64,000 nucleotides of DNA, taken from Elusimicrobiota bacterium. Lineage in GTDB: Bacteria; Elusimicrobiota; Elusimicrobia; UBA1565; UBA9628. Where the stretch lies: positions 2,528,908-2,592,907 of the forward strand of contig CP096137.1 in NCBI GenBank assembly GCA_023213235.1. Reading direction: 5' to 3'. A program made the position numbers and the translations under genes. Under the pieces are notes generated by a model. The model had not been told where the DNA came from. It saw only the letters and a list, made by a program, of their open reading frames with translations, and did not search any database. Positions 18,148-30,100 of this stretch are shown piece after piece (within the stretch, counting starts at the first letter, position 1; every line of letters starts with the position of its first letter).

Positions 18148-21100
18148 TTAGAGCGGCCGCAGGGCGGCCGCGCGACGGCGGCGCAGGGCGTGCCAGAGCG
18201 CCGAGGCGATCGAGCCGATGAGGCCGAGCATCAGCAGCCAGACCCAGAACATCGGGTTCGGCGCCCACGGCGAGCGCGGGTTGTTCGGGTTCGTCGGATC
18301 GTTCGGATTGTTCGGGTCGCCGGGGTTCGTCGAGCCGCCGCGGCGCGCCTCCTCGAGCAGGCGCAGGTAGCGGTTCCAGAAATCCACGCGGGCCTCGAGC
18401 GCGGCGATCTCGGCCTTCAGCGCGCCGATGCGGCGCTCGAGTTCGAGCTGCTCGCCGACCCGCTGCGCGAGGCGGTGCCAGCGCGCGCGCAGCGCCTCCT
18501 GCTCGGCGCGCGCGGTCCCGCGCTCGCCGAGGGCGGCGTCGACGGCCTCGCGCGCGCGGTCGAGCTCGCCCTGCAGGCGGCGGCTCTCCTCGCCGAGGCC
18601 CTGTCCGCGGGAGGCGACACGGTCGCCGTAGCCGTCGAGCGCGCGGGCCTGAAGCTCGTAGGAGTCGGCGCCGGGGCGCACGCGCACGCGCCGCTCGACG
18701 GCGTCGACGAACAGGTGGCCCGGCGTGGCCGACGTCACGACGTCGCCTTCGCGCCCCTCGGCGCCGCGTCCGTCGGACTTCGGGTCGGCGGCGAGCGTGC
18801 CGTCCTCGAGGCGGCGGCTGATCGCCTCGGGACCGAGGTCCGCGGTGCGCGTCGACTCCTGGTACCAGCCGGCGCGGCCGCGACGCGTCTCGAGCGTCAG
18901 CTGCTCGACGCCGCCGTGGAAGCGCGAGAGCGTGCGCACGCGCGCGGCCTCGAGGTCCTCGGCCGCGTGCGCGACCTGGCGCTGCAGCGCCTGGCGGCCG
19001 AGATGGATGTTCTTGTCGTCGCCGCGCAGGTCGGCGCGCAGATTCTTGTCCCAGAGGCCCTCGCCGGGGCGCAGGGCGCTGCCCGTGCGCACGACGTCGG
19101 GGAACTGGCTCGGGTCGTAGAACCGGTCCACCTGGTCGGGCAGGAGGTTCAGCACGTCGACGACGCCGAGCGCCGTGCGGAAGAAGCCGTGATGCTCGGT
19201 GGCGCCGCCCTCGGTCTTGTACATGTACGCGCGGCCCAGGTAGTGGTGCTGGCGCGGGTCGCGGCCGGCGAACTCCGCCGGGATGCCCGCGACGCCCCGC
19301 GGGATCTCGAGCAGGATGTTGCCCCAGTTGTACGGCAGGTACGACCAGTGCTTGGACTTCCAGAGCGCGGACTGCGCGCCGGAGAGCCGCTCGATGAGGT
19401 AGTTCTCGCCGAGCAGGACGGGCAGCGCCGTGCCGTCGACGTCGGCCTCGTACTGGCTGAAGCGGACCTTCGTCAGCGCCTCGTCGCCGTCGGCGCCGAC
19501 GACGTCGCCGCCGGCGCGGTAGGAGCGCATCGTCCAGGACCGGAAGCCCGCGTCGACGGCGTCCTCCGATTCGTAGGCGCGGCGCACGCGCCCGTCCTGG
19601 TCGACGACGGCGGCGTGCAGGGCGCCCGTCAGCGTGCGGGCCGCGGGGCCGCCGCCGGCGACCTCGACCGCGAGGTCGCGAGTCTTCTCGGGGCCGCGCG
19701 CGCCGGACGCCGAGACCGACACCAGGCGGCCCTCGGAATCGAGGCCGAGAGCGAGGTCGGAGGTGCGATGGAGAGTCCACGTGCCGGAGCGCGCGAGCGT
19801 CGTCTCGGCGTCCTTGACGGCCTTGGCGGCGTTGATCGCGCGCGCCTCGGCCAGCTTGTGCTTCGAGTTCGCGTCGGTGAACGCCTTCGACGCCGCGTCC
19901 ATCGCCTTGATCTCGTCCTGGTACGCGCCGTGCAGGCGCTCGGCGCTCTCGCGCAGCGCGTCGTCCTTGATCTTCGGCAGCTTCGAGAACTTCGGCTCGG
20001 CGACGCGGCGGTCGAGCTCGGTCTTGAACGACGCCGCGCGCTCGTCGAGGCCCTGGGCGAGCATCGCCGCGCGCAGCGCCTCGCGCAGGCGGGCCTGCGC
20101 GACCTGGTAGGTCAGGCTCAGGCGGTCGGCGCCGGCCTTCGCCGAGTCCGACTCCTCTTTGCGCGCGGCCTCCTCGGCCTTCGCGGTCTCGAGGTCCTTG
20201 CGCGCCGCGGCGAGGTCGCGCGCCGCGTGATCGTAGGCCTTCCACTGCGCCTCGAAGTCGTCCTTCGTGCGGTAGAGCTGCGCCACCTGGCCCTTCTCGT
20301 CGCGCGCGAAGCCGAAGCTGTTGAGCTTGACCTCGATCCAGCCGCGGCGCGTCTCGGAGTCGCGCAGGCGGCGGGCGTTCTCGACGAGCTCCTGGGCGCC
20401 GCGCGGCGAGACGAGCATCGTGCGGAAAGCGCCGTTCTCCTCGGAGGTCTCGAGGCTGCGCAGGGTCGGGAAGCGGTCGCGGCGCAGCTCCTTGTCGCCG
20501 CCGTACACCTTGATGACGACCTCCTCCGGCGGGCGCGCCAGCGCGCGCAACGGGTGCAGCGCGCGCGCGGGCTTGCCGTCGGCGCGGGCCTCGAAGAAGA
20601 ACACGCGGCCCTGCGAGTGCAGGCCGCCGGGGCCGAAGACGGAGGCGAAGTCCCAGCCGGCCGCCTCGGCGCCCGGAGCGCCCTGCGCGACGAACGACGA
20701 CGTCTCCATCTTCTTGAGGAGGTCGGCGGAGGCGCGGTTGTCGGCCAGGCCGCGCGAGGCGGCCTCGCGCGCGACGTCGGCGGCGTCGGCCCCGCCGATC
20801 ACCTCGTAGCGGCCGGTGCCGGTCTTCGCGCGGTCGATGAACAGCTTGCCGTCGCGGCGCACGATGCGGCCGGGCTCGGAGGCGCGGGGGTCCGCCGGGT
20901 CCACGGCGAGCGCGGCGACCTGGTCGGCCGTCAGCCACTGGTCGACGCTCCACGTGCGGCGGCCCTCGCCGTCGAGGCGGGTGACCGCGTACAGCGGGGC
21001 GAGCTCGTCGATCTTGCCGGAGGTCCAGCGCTCGCGCGTCTCCTTCAGGCGGGAGAGCGCCTCGGCGATCGGGTCGACGCGCGCGGGCGCCTGGCGCGTC

Positions 21101-24100
21101 CAGCGCGCGGCGCGCAGGCGCGAGGCCTCGAGCATGATCAGCGCGTCGAGCGCGGCCATGCCGCGGCCGTGCTTGGCGCGCGCGATCGAGCGGTCGAGGA
21201 CCTCGCGCAGGTCGTAGAGGCCGTGCAGCGCGCCGAGCGCCGCCTCGGACGGCTTGGCCTTCAGCGCGCGCGCGAGCTCCGCGTCGAAGGCGGCCTGCGC
21301 CTTCAGGTACGCGTCGAGCTCGAGGTCCTTGAGCACGAAGTGCGTCGGCCCCTCGCTGTCGGCGAGGTAGCTCGCGAGCAGGCGGTCGCGCGCGGCCTCG
21401 AGCTCCGCGTCGAGCCGCTCGAGCCGCGTGAAGGTCGCCGCCTCGGCGTCCGTCGGCGGGCGCGCGCGCCAGTACGTCTCGTTGAGCGCGCGGGACACGC
21501 GGAGCTTCTCGCCGCGGTCGAGCGCGAAGGCCTTCGACGCGTCCTCGAGGTCCTTGCGCATGAAGGCCAGGAACTCGGCGGCGACGGGGTTCGACGCGGG
21601 GTCGAGCAGGCCGATGCCGCGGACGGCGAGCTCGATCTCCGCGCGCAGGTTCAGGCGGCGGCCCTCGACGTCGACCTTCGTCAGGCGGTCGAGCCGCTCG
21701 GAGGAATTGTAGTCCTCCGCCATCACCGCCTCGCGGTCGCGCAAGGCGTCGCGGTAGGCGGCGCCCGCGCGGGCGATGCGCGAGCGCAGTTCGGCGGGGA
21801 CGGCCGTCCCCATGCGGGCCAGCAGCGCGTCCTGCGAGGACTCGAACGACGGGTCCTTGAAGCGGTCGGCGTAGTATTCGAGCAGGTCGGCCTTCGTGTC
21901 GCGCACGGCGCGGCGCTCGGGGCGGTCGGGCGCCATGAAGGGGCGCAGCGAGCCCGCGCCGCCCTCGCCCAAGGCCTCGAGCTCGGTGACGAGGGTGATG
22001 AAGTCGGCCTTCGTCGCCGTCATGGAGCGCGAGAAGTCGTCCCACGCGCGCACGAGCGCGGCCTGCGCCGCGGCGTACTCCGCGGAGCCGCGGCCGGAGA
22101 CCTCGGAGCGGGCCCGCAGGTCGTTCTCCGCGGCCTCGATGAGGCGGCGGCGCGCCTCGAGGCCCTTGGAGCCGTCCTGGACGCGCAGCATGAGCGCGTG
22201 CAGGCGCGTCGTCAGCTCCTGCAGGCGGCCCGTCGACTGCATCTCCTTGCGCAGCACTTCGGACATGACCTTCTCGAGGCCGGCCTCGATCTGGCGCGGG
22301 TCCGGAGCCTCGATGAAGCCGCCGGAGATCGGCGTGCCGCGGAACATGCCGAAGGTGGCCACCGGCGTGAAGCCGCGGTAGCTCATGCGCTCGGCGATGG
22401 TGTTCGCGCGGATCTGCTGCATGATGCCGTCCTCGTTGCCCCACGAGGCCGGCGTGCCGCCGTCGAACAGCGTGCGGCGGATCGCGTCGATCTGGCGGGT
22501 CCGGATGTCGCCGATGAGCTTGCCCGCGAGTTCGCGCAGGGTCTCGGCCGGCTGGGCGTCCTCGGGAACGAGCGCGACGAGCTGAGACAGCTCCGTCTCG
22601 GGCGGCAGGCCCAGGCGCGCGACGAGGGCCTGGCGCTGGCCGGCGAGGCGGTTGAGGATCGACAGGCGCACGGAGTCGAGCTCCGACGCCGGCGTCGAGC
22701 CGTCGCGCTCGCGGATCTTGCGCTCGACCCAGCGCAGCAGGCGCGCGTCGCCCTCGAACTGCGCGGCGAGGATGTCGGCGCGCGCGGCCGCGCCGACGAG
22801 CGACTCGCGGTAGAGGCGGTCGGCCTTGTCGTTCTGCAGCTTCGCGAGCGCGAGGAGCACCTCGGGCGGCGTGCCCGGATCCTTCAGGCGCAGCTCGATC
22901 CAGCCCTCGGTGAAGTTCCGGTCGATCGGCTCGCGGCCGAGCGTCTGCTTGGCGAAGTAGTAGCGCGCGTAGGCGTTCGAGCGGTGCTTGAGCGTCTCCG
23001 GGCTCATGATGTCGACGCGGTCCTCGGGCTTGACGGTCGTCAGCTTCTGCTCGGACTCCGCGAGGCGCCGCGTCAGCTCCCCCAGCTCGACGGCAGGCCC
23101 GCCGACGCCGCGCCGAGACGCAAGTCGGGGTCGACGCCGAGGGCGAGCAGGCCCGCCTGCAGCGAGAAGATCGTCGAGGAAAGCCGGCTGCGCTCGAGCA
23201 GCGCCTCCGCGTCGTCGCCGCGCACGGCGCGCAGCGCGTCCTTCGACGCGTTGAGCTGCAGCGACAGCCTCTCGGCCTCGGAGGCGCGGCGGCCGTCGTA
23301 GGCGTCGCGCTCGCGCTCCTCGGTCAAAGTCTGGATGCGCGCCGCGGCCGCCATCTCGGGATTGTAGATCGGGCTGTCGGACAGCGCGCCCATCAGGCGG
23401 CCGAGCGAGCGGACGACGAGGCTCACGGGCTCGAGCTGCAACATCTCGACCTTGAGGTTCTTGTCGACCATCTCCTCGACGGCCTTGGCCGTGGCGACGC
23501 GCGACTCGAGGATGCGGCGCTGCGAGCCCACGGGGTCCTTGGCCGCGAGCAGGCGCGACAGCGCGACGAGCGCCTCGCGCTCGTCGATCGCGGCGTCGAC
23601 CTTCGCCTCGGCCGGGCGGCCGAGCAGGAAGTTGATCGTCGCGCGCGAGCGGGCGAGGTCGAGGCGGGCCTGCTCGCGCGCGAGCTTCGCGGAATCGTAG
23701 CGGCGGACCGCGTCGGCGCCGCCGGAGGCGGCCTCGGACTGCAGCCGCGGCAGCAGGCGGCCGTCGTAGACGGCCAGGCGGGACTCGGCCGAGCGCAGGG
23801 CGACCATGTTCTGGTAGAACTGGACGGCGAGGCCGGCCTCGACGCGGCTCTTGAGCGCGCCGTAGTAGTCGGCCTGGCGCTCGTGCTGGGTGACCTGAAG
23901 CTCGCGCAGCTCCTCGCTCTTGAGCTCGAAGCCGAGCACCGGCGTCACCGGGATGCCCGTGATGCCGATCGACGGGATCCAGCCCACGCCCTGCGCCGTC
24001 AGGCCGACGCCGACGTTGATGTCGAGCCAGGCCTTCTGGACGCGGTGGTCGGCGGCCTTCGCCATCTCGTAGGCGGCCTCCTGGCGCTTGGCGATCTCGC

Positions 24101-27100
24101 CGAGGTTGTGCGAGCTGGCCGAAGCGGCGGCGAACGCGTCGTCGATCGAGCTCAGGCGGATCGGCGCGCCGTCGCGGTCGGTCGGGCGCTCGAACGGGGC
24201 GTCGACGCCGGCCTGCGCCTTGAGCAGGGAGGCCCGCGCCATCGACTCGAGCGAGGTCGACATGTACCAGTTCCACGCGGCGAACGCCTCGCGAAGCTTC
24301 TCGGGGCCGATGAGGCCGTTGCGGTACTGGCGGATCGCGTCGGCGAGCGCGCGCGCGGAGGCGGGGCCGTTGGGCTCGACGGCGCGCGCGGCCGCGTCCC
24401 AGATGCGCGCCTGCTCGGCGGCGGCCTGGCCCGTCAGCGTGCGCTCGCGGTAGGCCTGGGCCATCTCGTGGCGGACGGCCTGGGACTCGAGGGCGTAGGC
24501 CTTGTCGGCGTGCTTGGACGACGGATCGTAGATCGGCAGGCGCACGGAGGCGCCGACCGTGAGCACCTGGTTGGCCATCATGTCCTGGAACTGGACGCCG
24601 AAGCCGACCGTCAGGCGGTCGACCCACGGGATCCAGTCGACGAGGTTGAACGGGTTCTCGCCGACCGACTTCTTCAGGGCCTCCTCGTCGAGGCTTCCGA
24701 GGATCTTGCCGAGGCGGTCCGGAGAGGAGATGAGCCGGCGGATGTTGCCCAGCGTGCGCTGCAGGTCCTCGGAGGTCAGGTCCTGGAACGGCGTCGGCGC
24801 GCCGGGGTCGCGGCCGGTCAGCGCGTTGTAGCGCAGGACGGCCTGGTGCAGCCGCGCCTCGGCCTCGCGCAGGCGGACCTCGGCCTCGCCGCGCGACATC
24901 TCCGACGGCGCGTTCTTGACGGCGAAGTCCGCGAGCTTGAGCTCCCACTGCGCCTCGGCGACTTCGACGACCGCGCCCTGCCAGTCCTTCGTCAGCGACA
25001 GCATGCGGTCCTGCAGGCGCAGGCCCTCGCGATACAGGATCTGGGCCTTCGACTCGACGAGCTGCTTCTGCGTCTTGGTCAGGGACATCTCGGTGTAGGT
25101 GCCGACCGTGAAGCCGCCGCCGACGGCGCGCTCGGCGAGGTCGTTGGAGACCGAGTTCGACACGAAGCCGACCATGCCGCGCACGCGCGAGTTCTCCATG
25201 AACGCGCCGGCCTTGCGCAGCTCCTGGATCTCGCGCGTGAGCACGCCGATGTCCTGCGTGACCAGCTTGCGCGCGACGTCCTGCTCGAAGACCCGCTGGA
25301 GCTCCATCGCCGTGCGCGAGGACTTCGCCTCGTCGCCCGCGAAGAAGTCGCCGAGCTCGCGGTTGTAGGTCTTCAGCGCCTCGCCGCCGCGCAGGTTCTC
25401 GGCCGAGCGGTCGCTGACCGCCTGCCAGAGCTCCTGGAGCGTGAACGACGTGTTCATCGAGATCGTCAGGCGGTTGTTCATCCCGACGTACTGCGAACCG
25501 TAGCTGAGGCCGATGCTCGCGTGATCGCCCATCTTCTTCTGGATTTCGCCGAAGTACGTCTTCGCGCCGCCGATGATCTTGCCCTCGGCGCTGACGACGA
25601 GGCCCTGGTCCGGGAAGGAGACCGAGACGCGGTCGCCGATCTCGTTCATCTTCTGGCCGAGCTCGCCGGTGATCCGGTTGTCGATGCGCATCCAGGTCTT
25701 GCCCTGGTCGTTCTTGATCGAGAAGCCCTTGAGCACGCTCACGCCGCCGACCTGCTGGTTGATGTCGTCGGTGCCGGAGGTCTTCGCCCAGTACAGGTCG
25801 AGCGTGAACGTGTCGCCGCCGCCCTCGGGGTTCATCAGGCGGTTGAGGTCGAACTGCGGGCCGACCTGCGTGCGGAAGTAGTTCTTCTTCTCGCCCTCGG
25901 CCATGATCGCGAAGTTTCTGTTGAGATCGGGATCGTACCCCGTAAAGTCGAGGTTGACGTTCTGCAGGAACGTGCGCGGGTCCTTCGCCCACAGCGCGCG
26001 CTGCTCGACGTTGAGCTTCATGACCTCGGTCAGCTTCAGCGAGCTCTTGAAGTTGCCGCCGTAGTAGTACGGCTTGTCCATCGTGTCCTGGACCGCGCCG
26101 TCGGCGAAGCCGGCCAGGCCGATGTAAAGGCGGTCGCCGAAGAGCATCATCGCGTAGTCGTCGAAGATCATGATGCGGCTCTCGCCGGCCCCGGTCTTGA
26201 CGGTGTTGTCGTCCGGGATGTCGAAGGCGAAGCGGTGCATGGAGACGTTCAGGTAATTGACCCAGTTCCTTCCCTCGAGGCTCTCGACCTGCACGTTGAT
26301 GCCCTTGTCGCCGTAGGGCGCGTTCTCGCCGTCCTTGCTGGGCGGGCTCGCGAGCTGGTAGCCGGAGACGCTGACGTTGCTGCCGAAGACGCGGCCGACG
26401 TTGCCGAGCGTCACCCACGACGAGGTGTTCAGGCCGTGCGGAACCGAGAACTGGGACTGGTAGACGAGGTAGAAGCCGTCGGCCGTGTCGCCGAACTCGA
26501 GGACCTTCGAGTTCGGGATCAGGAAGACAGCCCCTGCGGGTTCTGCAGGAGGTCGGCCTTGATCGCCGACAGCTGCTCGGCCGAGCCCTGCGTCTGCTGC
26601 GTGATCATCCCCATCAGCGCGTCGACGAACGCGCCGTACTCCGACTTGCGCACGACGATCGACGCGGGGTCGGCCTTCGAGCCGTCGTTGGCCCACCCGC
26701 CGCGGCCCATGCGCAGCGACTCGATGCGGCGCACGAGGCCCGCCGGCAGCTGGTCCTGCACCTCGGGCTTGGCGAGCAGGGCGGCCAGCTCCGCCTGCTT
26801 GTCGTCGATCTGCGTGAACTGGGACTTGAGGATCTCGCGCGAGCGGCCGAGCTGGTCCTGCAGGCGGTGGAAGTCGATGTTCGCCTCGAGGACCGAGCGC
26901 GTCTTGTCCATGATGCGCGAGATGTCCTCGCTGACGTTGTTGAGGGCGCTCTTCTCCTTCGGGTTCAGCTGGTTGAGCCACGAGGCGATCTTGACGCGCT
27001 TCTCCTCGAGGTCCGACATCGTCTTGCGCAGGGCCTCCTGCATCGTGTTGAGCGCCGTGATCTCGTTGTCGTTGGCCGTCTGACCGCCCTCGTAGATCTC

Positions 27101-30100
27101 GCCGAGCGAGCCGTAGTAGTCGCCCACGCGGTCGATGCTCTCGAAGGAGTCGCGGTTCCAGGTCTGCTTCAGGCGGAAGAACTCGAGTCCCTCGACGAGG
27201 ACGGCGTCGAGCGCGGAGAACACGCGGACCTTGCGCGCGAAGACCTGGTCGGCCGACTCGCTCGTTCCGTTCGAGGCGGCGTACGCCTCGTCGCGCGGGA
27301 TGTCGGCGATCGCGTCGCCGAGCACGGCCGAGATGCGGTCGAGGAAGCGGTCGGCGGCCGGCACCTGCGTGTTGAGCGCGTCCGTCGCGCCGTCGACGAC
27401 CGAGTCGGAGTACAGGAACCGCGCGATCGCGTACGCGGCCGGGGCGCTGTCGGGCTGGGCGAGGCTCGTCGGCACGAGGCGCTTGGCGGCCTCGAGGGCG
27501 AGCAGGGAGATCTGCTGGTTCTCGGAGATCGTGATCGCGGGCTGGACGCCGGACGGGACCGTGCCGTCGCCGCCGCTGCCGCCGAGGTCGATCGTGGCGG
27601 CGCCGGCCTGCGCCTCGTCGGCGACGGCCTTCAGGCGGTCGACGAGGTTCTGGATCGCGCGCCCGTCGACGGCGGCCTGGACGCGCGCGACGCCGGCGGC
27701 GTCGTCGGTGACGCCCACGGGCAGGCGGTAGCTCGACATCACGTACTTGCCCTTGGAGATCGTCTCGATCTTGCCGATGATCTCGTTGATCTGCGCGTCC
27801 TGCTGGTTGATCTGCGCGGCGCGCTGGCCGCGCTCCGCCCTGTACTGCGCGATCTTCTTCGGCAGGCTGAACGGCTGCGTCTCGCCGTAAAGCACCTCGG
27901 TGCCCGTGAAGTTCGGGTCCTTGCGGTTGGCCATCTCGACGCGGAACTCGTTGATGCCCTTGTGGTGGCCCTCGGCGTCGTCGTAGCCGTCGAGATTCTT
28001 CTGCAGCTTCTGGCGCCACTCGGCGATGTTGGCGCGCGCCTCGGCGACGTCGCCGTCCTTCGCGCCGAACGTCGCGAACGCCCACGGCAGGGTCTTGTTG
28101 TAGAGCTTGACGGACTCCGTGATGACCGTCTTCTTCGAGTCGTAGAGCTTGAAGAAATCCCCGCCGTTGCCGGAGACGTCGTCGATCGACTTCTGCTGGT
28201 ACGGGATCAGAGTGTCGACGAGCATCGAGCGCGCGCCCTCGAGGCCGGGCAGCAGGCGGTCGCGCAGCAGCGCGGTCTTGCGGTCGATGAGCGCCTGGCC
28301 GCCCGGGGCGCCGCCGTTGACGAACGAGACGTCGACGTCCACGTCGGCGAGCACCGCGTCGAGCATCGAGACGACGCCGCTCAGGCCGGTCCGGGCCTTC
28401 GGCAGGATGTTCGTCGTCGCGTCGTCGATCGCGACGACCGTCGCGTCCGCCTTCGACCAGCGGATGATCTCGCGAGCCGTGATCGGGGTCAGCTTCGCGG
28501 CCGAGACGAGATCCATCATCGCCGCGTGCCCGGCCAGCGAGTCGCCCTCCGGGAACTTGACGGCCTTGAGGCTGTCGCCGTAATTCTTGATCGCGTCCTG
28601 CAGTTCCTTGAGGCCGAGGCCCGACAGCATCGGGATGGAGGAGCCGGCCGCGCGGTTGATGTTGGCGGCCAGCGCGTCGAGTTGGGAGAGGTACGCGCGC
28701 GTCTGGGACTGCGCGGCCGAGATCTCCCCTGCTGCTGCGCGCGCCAGACGACGAGCGACTCCGGGTGCGGGTCGCCGAACTCGTCGATCACGCTCGCCGT
28801 GTTCCCCGCGCTGAGCATGCGGTCGACCGAGGCCAGGGACTTCGCGAAGTCGACGCGCTTCTCCTGCCAGTAGACCTTGCGGTCGGCCAGGATCTGGAGC
28901 ATCTGCTCGCGCGTCGGGTTGGTGACGCTGACCGAGGGGCCGGGCACCTCGGCGACGAGCACGCCCGCGAACTCGACGGGCATCGTCCCGATGCGCGAGA
29001 GACCCTCGCGCGCCTTCGCGATGTTGTCGTTGACCTCCACGAGGTTCTCGTTGAACTTCTTCATCGAGAACGCGTCGGGGTCGTTCGGATTGCCGCCGTT
29101 CTCGCGCCACGCCTTGATCTGCGGGAGGAGCTCGATGCGGCGCTGATACTCCGTCGCGGCGTCGGCGCTGGCGCCCCGGTCCTCGGCGTTGACGCGGTCG
29201 ATGAAGGCGCGCATGTCGGTCTGGAAGGACCCGAGCCGCGCGGCGACCATGCCGGCCTTGGCCTGGGAGTCCTGGATGTCGGCCATCGTCGCGTCGTCGG
29301 AGCGGATCGTCTCGTTGAGCTCGGCGCGCCACGCGTCGACCTGGCCCTGGTTGGCGCCGGCGCCGGCCTGGTTCTGCTGGTTCTGCGCGCGCGACGCCTC
29401 GATCTTCGCGCGCTTGGCCTCGAGCAGGTCCATCATCTGCTTGATCGCGGTCTGCGCCGCGTTGATCTCGTTCATCGAGAGCGCGAGGTCCATGACGCTC
29501 GCGAGCTTGGCCATGTCGGTGTGGAAGCGCAGCATGTCCTTGCCGTCGCGGCGCTCGCGCAGCGCGGCGTTGCGCACGCGGTTCGACGAGGACAGCAGCT
29601 GCGACGTCGCGTCGCGCTGGGCGATCTCGCCCTTCGCCTGGGCGCGCAGCGCCTCGATCTCGGAGACGAGCTTCTCGATGGCGTCGCGCTGCTCGGCGGG
29701 CAAGGTCACGGCGGGGCCGCCGGGAACGGCGCCCTGCGAGCGGCCCTCGCCCCAGTCCTTGAGGCGGGTCCCGAGAGCCTTGAGGGCGGCGTCCTGGGCG
29801 GCCAAGTCCTCCCAGTAGCCGTTGCGGTCCGGCGGCGGAGGCGGCGTCACGCCCGAGAACTCCTTCTGCAGGGCCTCGAGCTCGGCCAGCAGGTTCGGGT
29901 CGCTCGGCGGGTTCAGCAGGTCGCGGCGCTCGGCCAGCTTGTCGCGCGCGCCGACCTCGTCGGACTTCGACGCGAGCTCGGCCAGCAGGCGCTGAAGCTC
30001 GGCCTTCTCCGCGTCGGTGACGGGGTTGCTCAGCGCCTGGAGGCGGGCGAGCTTGGCCTTCTTGTCGCCGAGCTCGGCGAGCAGCTTGTCGCGGTGCTCC

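Noticed and set aside
18190..27083. Very long plus-strand open frames (up to about 1,700 codons) opposite the giant gene
   Set aside because: They are antisense shadows caused by high GC and strong third-position bias. Their translations are rich in Arg/Val/Leu/Ala with no domains, starts or ribosome sites, while the minus strand reads as coherent protein.
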